64,000 nucleotides of DNA, taken from assembly GCF_041434935.1 (NCBI RefSeq), contig NZ_CP107964.1, positions 5,749,001-5,813,000 on the forward strand, given 5' to 3'. The notes under the pieces were generated by a model. That model saw nothing but the letters and a program-made list of their open reading frames with translations. It was not told where the DNA came from and searched no databases. Of the stretch, positions 33,798-42,969 are shown piece after piece; within the stretch, counting starts at the first letter, position 1, and each line of letters begins with the position of its first letter. This DNA comes from Kitasatospora sp. NBC_00374. GTDB lineage: Bacteria; Actinomycetota; Actinomycetes; Streptomycetales; Streptomycetaceae. The translations under genes and the position numbers were made by a program.

Positions 33798-34976
33798 TCA
33801 GTCGGTGCTGGGTGCGTAGGCGGGCATCGGCGGGACCGCCGGGGTGCCGGTGGCCGGGATGCGCGGCAGGTCGGGCAGGGTGTCGTCGTGCCGCGGCTGC
33901 TGGACGGGCAGGTCGAGCATGGTCGCCTCGTACTCGGCCTCCTCCTCGGGCCGTTGGGCCCGCGGGGTGATCGGCAGCACCGCGACGGTGATGTTGTCGT
34001 GCCCGCCCGCGGCCACCGCGAAGTTCACCAGGGACTGGGCGGTCGCCAGCGGCTCCGTCCGGGCGTCCCGGCGGACGAAGGTGGCCAGGTCGGTCGCGGC
34101 CTCGGCGTAGTTCCACAGGCCGTCGGTGCAGATCAGCACCACCCCGGGGACGTGCGGGGTGAAGCTGACGGTGTGCGGGTCGAGGTCCTCGGCGTCGGCA
34201 CCGAGCCAGCCGGTGATGGCGTGCGCGCGGGGGTCGGCGTACGCCTCGGCCTCGCCCATCAGGCCGGCGCTGACCATCCGGGCGGCCCAGGAGTCGTCCT
34301 CGGTGAGCCGGTACGGCTCGGCGGCGTCCCGGTCGTCCGGGATCCAGTACGCCCGGGTGTCGCCGACCCAGCCGATGGTGACCAGGCCGGCCGCCGAGAT
34401 CGCGCTGACGTAGGTGCAGGCGGGCGCGTTCAGGTGGCCGCCGGGCCGCTCGGGCGGCGTGCCGTCGTAGGCCAGGTCGGTCACCGCGCGGGCGGCCGCG
34501 GCGATCGCGCCGTGCATCGCCAGGTTCGGGTCCTGGCCGTGCTCCAGCGCGGTCAGCAGGGCGGCCGAGGCGGCGTCCACCGCGGTGGCGGAGGCCTCGT
34601 CCGGTCGGGCGGAGGAGGACACCCCGTCGCAGACCACGGCGATCACGGCGGGTGCGCCGTCGGGCAGCGCGGTGCCGGCCACGGCGAAGGCGTCCTCGTT
34701 GCGGTGGTGGCGCAGGCCGCGGTCGGAGACCCCGGCGACGCCGGCCAGGGCGCGCTCCTGGTGGTCGCGCGGGCGGGGCTGGGCGGTGCCGCAGGACTCG
34801 CAGTACCCGTCCGAGGCGAGCTCGGCGGCGCCGCAGCGCACACAGCCTCGGGGGGCGGCGGCGGGGCCGTCGACAACGGTCGGGGGCCCGTTCAGGTTCG
34901 CGCCGCAGGCCCCGCAGAAAGCGTCCTGAGGGTCCATCGGTTCGGCACAGCTGGGGCACCTGGTCTGCTGCGGCAT
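33798..34976 (-). CDS. PP2C-family Ser/Thr phosphatase with zinc ribbons
   Basis: 392 residues, ATG 34976, only 4 bp after the pknG stop. The N-terminus has CPSCAEPMDPQDAFCGACGANL and CVRCGAAELASDGYCESCGTAQ, two zinc ribbons, the second very like those of PknG. The PP2C domain (about 80-330) has RHHRNEDAF, VVCDGVSSS, GWVGDTRAYW, CTDGLWNYAE and GGHDNITVAV, with the metal Asp residues kept. A Pro-rich tail ends it. It is the likely antagonist of PknG. Confidence 0.94.
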   Translation of the reverse strand: MPQQTRCPSCAEPMDPQDAFCGACGANLNGPPTVVDGPAAAPRGCVRCGAAELASDGYCESCGTAQPRPRDHQERALAGVAGVSDRGLRHHRNEDAFAVAGTALPDGAPAVIAVVCDGVSSSARPDEASATAVDAASAALLTALEHGQDPNLAMHGAIAAAARAVTDLAYDGTPPERPGGHLNAPACTYVSAISAAGLVTIGWVGDTRAYWIPDDRDAAEPYRLTEDDSWAARMVSAGLMGEAEAYADPRAHAITGWLGADAEDLDPHTVSFTPHVPGVVLICTDGLWNYAEAATDLATFVRRDARTEPLATAQSLVNFAVAAGGHDNITVAVLPITPRAQRPEEEAEYEATMLDLPVQQPRHDDTLPDLPRIPATGTPAVPPMPAYAPSTD

Positions 34977-34980
34977 TGCG

Positions 34981-37437
34981 TCACACCCACGTCCGGGGGC
35001 GGGCCCGGTTCGCCCGCTCCACCATCTCGATCCTTGTTTCGGCCCGATCGGACAACCGCGCCAACACCCGGTAGGAGTGTTCCAGAGCGAACCGCAGTTC
35101 CCGTTCGGCGGGGGCATGTCCGAGCACCTTCGGCTCGCCGCCGGGCCGGGCGCCGCCGGCCTTGCCGGCCATGACCCAGCCGAGGGCGGTGTCCAGCACC
35201 TCGACCGCGAGTTCCTCGCGGTGCCGGGCGTCCAGGGTGAGCGCGTCCAGCTGCTCCGAGCAGCGGTGCAGCTCCGGTCCGAGCTCCTCCGCGGCCGACC
35301 GCCCGCGCAGCCGGGCGCGGACGGTGCCGACCCGGGCGGCGGTGAAGTGGGCGGAGGCCTCGGGCACCGCTTCCAGGGCCAGGACGGCGCCGGCCCGGTC
35401 GCCGGCCGCGAGCCGGACCCGGGCCAGGCCGAAGGCGGCGCTGACGTAGCTGCGGTCGGTGGTGCCGACCAGGCGGTAGAACTCGGTGGCGTCCTCGGCG
35501 TTGCCCAGCAGCTCCGCGCAGACGGCCAGGGCCAGCTTGGGTGCGGGCTCCCCTGGGAAGGCGTCGTAGAGCGCGTCGAAGGACTCGGCGGCCGCCTCGG
35601 TGCTCCCGGCGGCGAGCGAGGTCAGGCCGCGGTACCAGACCACCCGCCAGTCGTCGGGGTGGTCCTCGGCCAGCTCGTCCAGGGTGTGTCCGGCGGCGGC
35701 GGGGTCGGCGAGTTCGAGTTCGGCGCGCAGCGCCCGCAGCCGCAGTTCGACGGACGGGGCCGGGGCGGCCCGCAGGGTGGTGAGCACCTCGGCGGGGCTG
35801 CCGGCGGTCAGCGCGGCGAGGAAGCCGGCGTTGGGGTCGGCCGGGTCGACCCGGGGGATCGGCAGGGCGAGCGCGGCCTGCGCCGGGTCGAGCGGCTGCT
35901 CGGTCAGTTCGCTGTCGAGCAGGCGCAGTTCGGGGCCGAACAGGGTGGAGGCGGCCGGGCGGGGCCGGCCGTCCTTCAGGCTGAGGACCTCGCGCAGCAC
36001 GCCGGTCAGCTGGTCGGCCATCTCGGTGGCGGAGCCGAACCGGCGGGCCGGGTCCGGGTCGGTGGCGCGGACCAGGAAGCGGTAGTAGGACTCGTACTCG
36101 GCGAGGACCGGCACGTCCTCGGGGCCGGGCAGTTCGTGCCGGTGGGTGGTGGAGTAGCCCTGGAAGTCGAAGGTGAGGACGGCCAGGGTGCGGGCGACCG
36201 TGTAGAGGTCGGAGGAGGGGGTCGGGCCGTCGGTGCCGATCTCGGGGGCCTGGTAGCCGACCGTCCCGTAGATCGGGCCGTCGTCGTCGAAGCGGCGGAC
36301 GGCGCCCATGTCGATGATCTTGAGCGAGTCCTCGCTCTGGATCACGTTGTCGATCTTGAAGTCGCAGTACACCAGGCCCCGGCTGTGCAGGTACCCGAGC
36401 GCGGGCAGCGCCTCCAGCGCGTACGCGATCGCCTGCTCCACCGGCAGCGGCTCGCGCCGGCCGTCCGCGGTACGGCGCTCGGAGGCGATGTCCTTGAGCG
36501 ACTTGCCGCCGACGTACTCCATGACGATGTAGCCGTCGGTCGAGCCCGTCCGGGAGTCCGGGTGCTCGACGAAGTTGATGATGCGGACGATGTTGGGGTG
36601 GTCCACCTCGGCGAGGAAGCGGCGCTCGGCGACGGCCACCGCCAGCGCGTCCTCGTCGCCGGTGTCCAGCAGGCCCTTCAGGACCACCCACTTGTCGTTC
36701 ACCCGGCGGTCGATCGCCAGGTAGATCCAGCCGAGACCGCCGTGCGCCAGGCAGCCCAGCACCTCGTACTGGCCGCCGACCAGGTCACCGCGCTCCAGCT
36801 TGGGGGTGAACGAGTACGGCGTGCCGCACTTGGTGCAGAAGCCGTCCGGGCGGCCCGGGCGGCCGTCCTTCTCCCGGCCGACCGCGCTCTCGCACTTGCT
36901 GCAGAACCGCTTGCGCTCCGGCACCTCCGGGTCGGCCAGCACCGCCGAGGCCGGGTCCGGGGCCGGCACCGGCGGGACGGTCACCAGACCGGCGCCCAGG
37001 TTGCCGCGCCGGGCGGTGCCCCGGGAACCGGTACCGCTGCGCACCGACACCGCCGAGCCACGCCCGGTGCGCGCCGAGGAGCGGTGCGAGCGCGAGCGGC
37101 CGGACATCGTCCGCACCGAGCCCGAGCGGGCCGAACCCGGGCCCGAGCCGGTGCCCGAGGGGGCCGAACCCGACCGGGCCGCGGGCACCCTGGCGGGCGC
37201 CGCCTCGGCGGCCAGGCCGCACTCGTCGCAGTAGCCGTCGGCGTCGATCGCCCCGGCGCAGCCGTCCCGGCCGCACGCGTCGCCCGCCCGCGGACCGGCC
37301 GCGGCCGGTCCGCCGCCGGACCCGGACGCGGCGACCGCGACCGGCTGCGGGGCGAGCCCGCACTCCGTGCAGTACCCGTCGGGGTCGATCTCGCCCGCGC
37401 CGGAGCACTCCGGTCGCACGCACACCTCAGCAGCCAT
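34981..37437 (-). CDS. pknG: Ser/Thr protein kinase PknG
   Basis: 818 residues, ATG 37437, GGGGAG 8 bp upstream. Order: two N-terminal zinc ribbons (DPDGYCTECGLA and DADGYCDECGLA), a disordered Ser/Arg/Gly stretch with potential phosphosites, the PknG rubredoxin (FCSKCESAVG and FCTKCGTPYSF, about 180-215), the kinase domain (about 220-490; VVLKGL Lys, catalytic loop YCDFKIDN, DMGAV in place of DFG) and C-terminal TPR helices. In mycobacteria PknG phosphorylates GarA to control glutamate metabolism and responds to GlnH/GlnX. Here no garA gene adjoins it, but an FHA protein is in the operon. Confidence 0.95.
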   Translation of the reverse strand: MAAEVCVRPECSGAGEIDPDGYCTECGLAPQPVAVAASGSGGGPAAAGPRAGDACGRDGCAGAIDADGYCDECGLAAEAAPARVPAARSGSAPSGTGSGPGSARSGSVRTMSGRSRSHRSSARTGRGSAVSVRSGTGSRGTARRGNLGAGLVTVPPVPAPDPASAVLADPEVPERKRFCSKCESAVGREKDGRPGRPDGFCTKCGTPYSFTPKLERGDLVGGQYEVLGCLAHGGLGWIYLAIDRRVNDKWVVLKGLLDTGDEDALAVAVAERRFLAEVDHPNIVRIINFVEHPDSRTGSTDGYIVMEYVGGKSLKDIASERRTADGRREPLPVEQAIAYALEALPALGYLHSRGLVYCDFKIDNVIQSEDSLKIIDMGAVRRFDDDGPIYGTVGYQAPEIGTDGPTPSSDLYTVARTLAVLTFDFQGYSTTHRHELPGPEDVPVLAEYESYYRFLVRATDPDPARRFGSATEMADQLTGVLREVLSLKDGRPRPAASTLFGPELRLLDSELTEQPLDPAQAALALPIPRVDPADPNAGFLAALTAGSPAEVLTTLRAAPAPSVELRLRALRAELELADPAAAGHTLDELAEDHPDDWRVVWYRGLTSLAAGSTEAAAESFDALYDAFPGEPAPKLALAVCAELLGNAEDATEFYRLVGTTDRSYVSAAFGLARVRLAAGDRAGAVLALEAVPEASAHFTAARVGTVRARLRGRSAAEELGPELHRCSEQLDALTLDARHREELAVEVLDTALGWVMAGKAGGARPGGEPKVLGHAPAERELRFALEHSYRVLARLSDRAETRIEMVERANRARPRTWV

Positions 37438-37462
37438 CAGAACCGTCTCCCCCTAGCCGTTC

Positions 37463-38806
37463 TCATCCCTGTCCACCGGGTTGCCCGTCCCGCGGCCCGC
37501 TCGAACCCGCCCGGTCCGGCGGCCGCAGCGCCTGCTGGAACCGCGCCACCGCCTCGGCCCCCGCCCGCAGGTCACAGGGGGCGCTCCAGAGCAGCCAGCG
37601 GGCCTTCTCGAAGCGCTCCACCACCACCGGGTCCTCGGCGAGGCCGAGCCGGGCGGCCATCGCCTTGTACGCCTCCAGCCGGCCGCGCAGCTCCGCCCGT
37701 ACGGCGAGCGGCTGGGCGACCTCGGTCAGCGAGTGCCGGGCCCGGTTCAACTCCTTGACGGCGGCGTCCTCCAGCGCGTCCAGCAGCGGTCCGAGCCGGT
37801 ACCACTGGCCGGCCTGCTGGCACTCCACCGCCTGTCCGATCCGCTCGCGCAGCGCCGAGGCCGGGCCGGGCACCGCCGGCACCTCGGTCGCGGCGATCTT
37901 CGCCAGCACCTCGCCGCGGGCCCGCCGGGCCTCGGCCAGCGTGGCGTCGGCGCGCTGCAGCAGGTCCGCCACCTGCTGCAGGCGCTCGTGCGACTCGTCG
38001 CGCAGCCGCAGCAGGCCCTCCAGCTCCACCCGGATGTCGTCCAGGGCCCGCCCGGCCCGGTCGAAGCGCTCGGTGTCCACCGCGCCGGTCGGCGCCGAGA
38101 AGCCGCCCTGGGCCGGCACGGTGCCGTGCTGGGCGGGCACCCGGCCGGGGCGCCACAGGGCCAGCGGGTCGGCCCGCACCTCGCCCCGCAGCGCGGTGAG
38201 GTCCCGGGCCAGCTCGGACAGGTCGTCGGCGAGCGGGTGGCCGCCGGGCCGCACTCCCACCGAGCCGGCCAGCATCTGCACCCGGTGCAGCTCGGCCAGC
38301 AGCAGGTCGATCCGGGCCGGCAGCGCGGACCACACCGCGTCGGCGGCGTTGACCACCTCCAGCACGGTCTCGTACCAGCCGTCCATCCGGCTCATCAGCT
38401 CGGCCAGGCTGACCTGTTCGGCCAGCCGGGCCGGGCTGCCCAGACGGCCGACGGCCTCCGGCAGCTGACCGCCGGAGACGGTCACCGCGGGCCCGGTGAG
38501 CAGCTCGCTGAGCTGGGCCAGCTCGGCGCTGCCCGGCCGGTTGCGGCGGGCCCGGACGGCCCGGGCCGAGGCGAGCGCCTCCGAGTACCGGTCGAACAGT
38601 GCCCACAGCAGGCCGAGGCCCTGGCCCGCGACGGACCAGCGCTCCGCGGTGCGGCCGCTCAGGTCGGCGCCCTCCAGCAGCCGGCGGCCCGGGTGGTCCT
38701 GGAGTGCGAGCAGCGCGGCCTCGACCGCGTCGCGCTCGGCGCCCAGCCGGGCCAGCGCACGGTCCACCTCCTCCCGGCTCATCACCGGACCGGCCGATCC
38801 TGCCAC
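37463..38806 (-). CDS. Helical protein of unknown function in the PknG operon
   Basis: 447 residues from GTG 38806 (GAGAGGAAGG upstream). It is almost entirely alpha-helical with coiled-coil-like segments (EEVDRALARLGAERDAVEAAL, ELEGLLRLRDESHERLQQVADLLQ), no cysteines of a zinc ribbon and no membrane segment. I recognise no named family. It lies between glnH (167-bp gap) and pknG (25-bp gap) and probably bridges the sensor and kinase. Confidence 0.75.
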   Translation of the reverse strand: MAGSAGPVMSREEVDRALARLGAERDAVEAALLALQDHPGRRLLEGADLSGRTAERWSVAGQGLGLLWALFDRYSEALASARAVRARRNRPGSAELAQLSELLTGPAVTVSGGQLPEAVGRLGSPARLAEQVSLAELMSRMDGWYETVLEVVNAADAVWSALPARIDLLLAELHRVQMLAGSVGVRPGGHPLADDLSELARDLTALRGEVRADPLALWRPGRVPAQHGTVPAQGGFSAPTGAVDTERFDRAGRALDDIRVELEGLLRLRDESHERLQQVADLLQRADATLAEARRARGEVLAKIAATEVPAVPGPASALRERIGQAVECQQAGQWYRLGPLLDALEDAAVKELNRARHSLTEVAQPLAVRAELRGRLEAYKAMAARLGLAEDPVVVERFEKARWLLWSAPCDLRAGAEAVARFQQALRPPDRAGSSGPRDGQPGGQG

Positions 38807-38973
38807 GCGGGGTCCTTCCTCTCTGCCACGACGGACAGCGCAGTTGACGGGGCGACTGGCTGACCGTGCTTCCGACGGGTGTCGGCGGTGCGTCTCCCGG
38901 CGGTCAGTCTCCCGGATCGCGGCCCGCCGGTCGACGGCGGTGCCGGTACTGCCCCGCCGCCCGCCCGGCACCG

Positions 38974-39912
38974 CTACTGCTTGTACTCGTACGGTTCGGG
39001 CGAGGCGCCCATGGAGTCGGCCAGCCAGTGGTCGTAGCTGCGCCGCCAGCCGCCGTCGGCCCGGTAGTCGAGCAGTGCCTGGTTGACCCAGGCGACCAGG
39101 TCGGTGTCGGCCTGGTTGGCCACCACGCCCATCCAGCCGGCCAGCAGGGTCTCGCCGACCACCTCGACCGTCGGGTCCTGGGCGGCCTGGGCCGCGGCCA
39201 GCACGCCGTCGGTCAGCGTCGCGTCGACCTTGCCGAGCTGCATCAGCACCAGGCAGTCCAGTTGGTTCTCCACCACGACGACGTCGGTGGCGCCGTGCCG
39301 GTTCGTCTTCAGTTCGGTGTCCGAGGACGAGGAGGCCGCGGCGCAGACCCGCCTGCCCTTGATCCCCTGCTCCAGACCGGTCGCCTTGGCGGACTTGGGG
39401 ACCACCAGGCGCTGTCCGGCCGCGAAGTACGGCTTGGAGAAGGCGACCTCCTGGAGCCGCGCGCAGGTGATGGTGGTGGTCCGGATGACCACGTCCACCT
39501 CGCCGGCCTTGACCGCCTCGATCCGGCGGGCGGTCGGGACGGCCTTGAAGGAGACCTTGCCCGGGTCGCCCAGGATCGACTTGGCGACGGCGCGCGCCAG
39601 GTCGATGTCGAAGCCCTCGATGGTGCCGGTCTGGGGGTTGCGGTAGCCCCAGTGGTAGCTGTTCTGGTCGACGCCGACCACCAGGGTGCCGCGCTCCCGG
39701 ATCTTCCTGATCTTCGCGCCGTTGGCGTCCTTGGCCGCCGGCACGCTCTTCGTGGTGTCGCAGGTGTCCGCCTCGGGCGCCAGCGCCGGGGCGGCGGCGG
39801 GCTCCGCCCGGACGCCACCGCCCGGCGCGCCCTGCGAGGTCCCCGCACCGAACACCCCGGCGGCCAGCGCGACCGCGGCCACCAGGGCCCTGGCCCGTAC
39901 CGTACGCATCAT
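38974..39912 (-). CDS. glnH: Amino-acid-binding periplasmic protein GlnH
   Basis: 312 residues, ATG 39912 (next to a second ATG). A signal peptide of about 29 residues ends near GTSQG; no lipobox Cys is seen, unlike mycobacterial GlnH. The ligand domain (LVVGVDQNSYHWGYRN, GFDIDLARAVAKSILG, VIRTTTITCARLQEVAFSKPYFAAGQRLVV, Lys/Asp pocket) is a type II glutamate/glutamine-binding fold. No ABC permease or ATPase adjoins it, so it most likely signals via GlnX rather than imports. It lies 14 bp after glnX. Confidence 0.92.
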   Translation of the reverse strand: MMRTVRARALVAAVALAAGVFGAGTSQGAPGGGVRAEPAAAPALAPEADTCDTTKSVPAAKDANGAKIRKIRERGTLVVGVDQNSYHWGYRNPQTGTIEGFDIDLARAVAKSILGDPGKVSFKAVPTARRIEAVKAGEVDVVIRTTTITCARLQEVAFSKPYFAAGQRLVVPKSAKATGLEQGIKGRRVCAAASSSSDTELKTNRHGATDVVVVENQLDCLVLMQLGKVDATLTDGVLAAAQAAQDPTVEVVGETLLAGWMGVVANQADTDLVAWVNQALLDYRADGGWRRSYDHWLADSMGASPEPYEYKQ

Positions 39913-39926
39913 CGTCCCCACCCCCT

Positions 39927-41306
39927 CTAGCGGTAGTCGGCCAGTCGGCGGCCGATGCCCCGGACCACGGCCACGGCGGACAGCACGGCGAGCACGGCCG
40001 CGCCGACCGCCAGGGCCTCCAAGGTCCCGTCGACCCCGTCCGCCTCGGCCTTGAACCGGGCCCGTTCGACCGTCGCGGCCCGGCCCAACTGCTGGTCCAG
40101 CGCGGCGAACGAGGCCTCCGCGGTGTCGTCGCGGCCCGCCCCCACGGTGCCCTGCAGCGCGGCGTCGAAGTCGCCCGCGCCCTCCTTCTCGGCGGCCTGC
40201 CGGTGGCGGGCGTCCCAGCCGGTGAACTGCTTGCGGGCCTCGGCCACCCGGTCGCTCGCGTCGCGCGGCGCGAGCCGCAGGGCCTGCGCCAGCGATCCGC
40301 CGTCCCGGGCGGCGCCGTCCTGGCCGGCCGGCCCGGCGAGGGCGTCGGTGACCGCGGCCCAGCGTTTGGTGTACGTGTCGCTGGAGCCGCGGGCGACCAG
40401 GTTGAGGTTCTCCGCGGTGTGCGCCTGCAGGGCCTGCGTGCGGGCCTGGTTGAGCGCCATGAGCGGCTCCGTCCCGTACGTGCGGCTGTCCGCCAGCCAG
40501 GAGCCCGCGGACAGCGAACCGATCAGCAGCCACAGGACCGCGACCAGCAGCGTCGCGCTCGCGGTGACCAGGCCGGGGTTGAACACCCGGTTGGTCCGCC
40601 GGAACAGCACCAGCTGGTAGCGGGCCAGCGCGCCGAGCGCGAGCAGGCCGAGGGCGAGCGCCGCCCAGGGCAGGGACTCGGCGTCGGCGTAGTCGCCGTC
40701 CAGCTGCCGCGACTCGGCGTCGACCAGGTGCTGCGCGTTCGCCAGCATGGTGTCCTGCATCAGCGTCGAGGCGTACCGCAGATAGGCGCCGCCGAGCGGC
40801 AGGCCCTGCCGGTCGTTCGCCCGGGCCGTCTCCACCAGGCCCGCGTACTGCGGAACCTGCTGGTTGAGCTCGCTGATCCAGCGCTGTGCGTCGGCGTCGG
40901 CGCCGGCCCGGGCCGATGCCTCGGCGAGCAGCCGGGAGGCCGTCGCCAGGTCGTCCTGGTAGCGCTTGCGGACGGCCGCGGGCTCGGCGCCCGCGAGCAG
41001 GAAGCCGGAGGCCGCGGTGGTGTCCGCGTCCGCCAGCGACCGGTAGATCTCGGCCGCGTCCTGGCTCAGCGGCCCGCTGCGGCCGGCCACATGCCCGGAC
41101 GCCGTGGCCCGCGAGCCGGCCTGCCAGGCCGTCACCGCGCCGAACAGCAGCACCAGGGCGGCCAGCACCGCGCCGGCCAGCCGCAGCCGGCCGGGCGGGG
41201 TGTCCACGGCGCGCCGCAGGGCGGCCGTGCTGACCGGTCTTGGTGCCGTACCGGGCGCCGCCGTCCGTGCGGACGCCCGTTCCCCCGTGATCACTGGTGT
41301 CGCCAC
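39927..41306 (-). CDS. glnX: Membrane sensor-like protein GlnX
   Basis: 459 residues from GTG 41306 (GGGGAGGG 7 bp upstream). Four hydrophobic segments (about 42-62, 205-225, 237-258 and 430-450) with two helical extracytoplasmic parts, resembling chemoreceptor sensory regions. This fits GlnX, which partners GlnH to control PknG. It heads the seven-gene operon. No kinase or HAMP domain is present. Confidence 0.85.
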   Translation of the reverse strand: MATPVITGERASARTAAPGTAPRPVSTAALRRAVDTPPGRLRLAGAVLAALVLLFGAVTAWQAGSRATASGHVAGRSGPLSQDAAEIYRSLADADTTAASGFLLAGAEPAAVRKRYQDDLATASRLLAEASARAGADADAQRWISELNQQVPQYAGLVETARANDRQGLPLGGAYLRYASTLMQDTMLANAQHLVDAESRQLDGDYADAESLPWAALALGLLALGALARYQLVLFRRTNRVFNPGLVTASATLLVAVLWLLIGSLSAGSWLADSRTYGTEPLMALNQARTQALQAHTAENLNLVARGSSDTYTKRWAAVTDALAGPAGQDGAARDGGSLAQALRLAPRDASDRVAEARKQFTGWDARHRQAAEKEGAGDFDAALQGTVGAGRDDTAEASFAALDQQLGRAATVERARFKAEADGVDGTLEALAVGAAVLAVLSAVAVVRGIGRRLADYR

Positions 41307-41536
41307 CGCCCCGCCCTCCCCTGTGGCCGCCCCGAATCCGCGGCCGGGCCCGATGTCTGCAGTATTGCTGTGAGCACCGACGGGTACACCTGACTTGCGC
41401 CGGACTTGAGCTTCCGATCGCCCCCGCCCCGGCCCGTACCCGGACATTCCGTGTCCTGTCGGCGCGCGCGGACCGTCGCGCGCGCCGGTTCCCCTGCCGT
41501 CACGCCCGCTCCGGGCGCCCCCGTAGCATGGGAAGC

Positions 41537-42115
41537 ATGCGTCTGATCGGCACCGTGACCCCCGACCGCCCGCTGCTCGTCGTCGCCGCGCACGAGGAGG
41601 CGGCGCACCTCGGCGACGGCCTCCCCGTGCTGCTGACCGGCATGGGCAAGATCAACGCGACGGCGGCGCTGGCGACCGTGCTGGCACGCGGCGACCGGCC
41701 GTCCGAGATCGTGAACCTCGGTACGGCCGGCGCGCTGCGGCCCGGCTGGGCCGGCACCCACCAGGTCTCCCGGGTGCTCCAGCACGACCTGGACACCCGG
41801 GTGCTGCACACGCTCACCGGCCGCACCTACGGCGGCCCGATCGAGCTCGGCGCGGAGCCGGGCCCGGTGCTGGCCACGGGTGACCTGTTCGTCTCCGACC
41901 CCGAGGCCAGGGACCGGCTGGCGCAGAGCGCGGACCTGGTCGACATGGAGGGCTACGCGCTCGCCACCGTGGCGCAGCGGGCCGAGCTGCCGATCCGCCT
42001 GGTCAAGCACGTCAGCGACGAGGCCGGTGCGGGCGCCGCTCGCACCTGGCGGGAGTCGGTGGACGACTGCGCGAAGATCCTCGCCGACTGGGTGCACACT
42101 CAGCTCACGTTCTAG
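41537..42115 (+). CDS. Purine nucleosidase-like protein (MTA/SAH nucleosidase family)
   Basis: 192 residues, ATG 41537 (an ATG at 41528 would add three). The phosphorylase fold is marked by LLTGMGKINATAALAT, NLGTAGALRPG and the DMEGYALATVAQ segment with the catalytic Glu. The fold is shorter than MtnN (about 230 residues). It likely cleaves methylthioadenosine, S-adenosylhomocysteine or a related nucleoside. It is divergent from glnX. Confidence 0.87.
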   Translation: MRLIGTVTPDRPLLVVAAHEEAAHLGDGLPVLLTGMGKINATAALATVLARGDRPSEIVNLGTAGALRPGWAGTHQVSRVLQHDLDTRVLHTLTGRTYGGPIELGAEPGPVLATGDLFVSDPEARDRLAQSADLVDMEGYALATVAQRAELPIRLVKHVSDEAGAGAARTWRESVDDCAKILADWVHTQLTF

Positions 42116-42301
42116 TGGGGCGTCCGGTGAGTCGCCAACCGGCTTGAAATCCCGGACTGTTCGGGCACCGAGCAGGTCGACGCCGCTGCGCTGCGGACGC
42201 TACCGGCGATCACTCGGCGGACTCAATGGCCAAAAGCGGGCATCTTGTCGGAACATCAAATATTCATCCGGACGCAACCGGGGGTTTCTCCGCCCCGCGG
42301 C

Positions 42302-42898
42302 CTAGGCCAGGGCCGCCGCGAGCAGTTCCTCGGTGCCGACCACCTTGGCGAAGCGCATCGTGTGCAGCGATGCGGCGGTGGCCCGGGCGAGGTCGGCCGC
42401 GGGGATCGTCACACCGTCCGGACCGGCCATCGCGAAGGTGTGCATCGCGTCGATCGGGAAGATCACGTCGTAGCCCAGGTTGCCGCCCATCCGCGCGGTG
42501 GTCTCGTTGCAGACGTTGGTCATGATCCCGATGGTGACGAGCTGGGTGGCGCCGCGCTCCTGCAGCCAGGCGTGCAGGTCGGGAGTGCCGTAGAAGGCGC
42601 TGTTGACGGTCTTGGTGATGGTCAGGTCCGGCTTGGCGCCGGCCACCACGGGCTTCAGTTCGTACCCCGGGGTGCCGGGGGCGAGCGGACTGCCGGCCCC
42701 CTGGTGCTGCACCATCACGACCGGCCGGCCGGTGGCCTGCCAGGCGTCCAGCACGGCGCCGATCCGCTGCTCGGCCTCGGGGTTGTCCCGCTCGCCCCAG
42801 AACGCGTAGTCCTCGAAGCCCTGCTGGACGTCGATCACCACCAGGACGGCGTCGGCGGCGAGTTCGAGCGGGGCGTTGAATGCACTGGTGTTCGTCAT
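42302..42898 (-). CDS. Isochorismatase-like cysteine hydrolase
   Basis: 198 residues, ATG 42898. The triad is visible: Asp in VVIDVQQGFED, Lys in TKTVNSAFYG and Cys in MTNVCNETTARMGG. Family members include nicotinamidases and amidases of carbamoyl compounds; the substrate is unknown. It is divergent from a GlxA-type regulator, with an operator-like dyad between them. Confidence 0.9.
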   Translation of the reverse strand: MTNTSAFNAPLELAADAVLVVIDVQQGFEDYAFWGERDNPEAEQRIGAVLDAWQATGRPVVMVQHQGAGSPLAPGTPGYELKPVVAGAKPDLTITKTVNSAFYGTPDLHAWLQERGATQLVTIGIMTNVCNETTARMGGNLGYDVIFPIDAMHTFAMAGPDGVTIPAADLARATAASLHTMRFAKVVGTEELLAAALA

Positions 42899-42923
42899 GG
42901 CTCCATCCTGCGGGCGCCGCCAC

Positions 42924-42943
42924 TCCCGCCGTGATAGGCGGGA
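42924..42943. promoter_or_regulatory. Operator-like dyad TCCCGCC/GGCGGGA
   Basis: 7-bp perfect arms with a 6-bp spacer between the divergent isochorismatase-like and regulator genes. It lies about where the -35 of the regulator promoter would be, so binding would regulate both. Confidence 0.55.
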
Positions 42944-42957
42944 ATGCCCACCATCGA

Positions 42958-42963
42958 TATAAT
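42958..42963 (+). promoter_or_regulatory. -10 element TATAAT (leaderless promoter)
   Basis: A perfect TATAAT ends 6 bp before the regulator ATG at 42970. Transcription would start at or next to the ATG, giving a leaderless mRNA, and no ribosome binding site is present. Confidence 0.7.
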
Positions 42964-42969
42964 CCTGCC

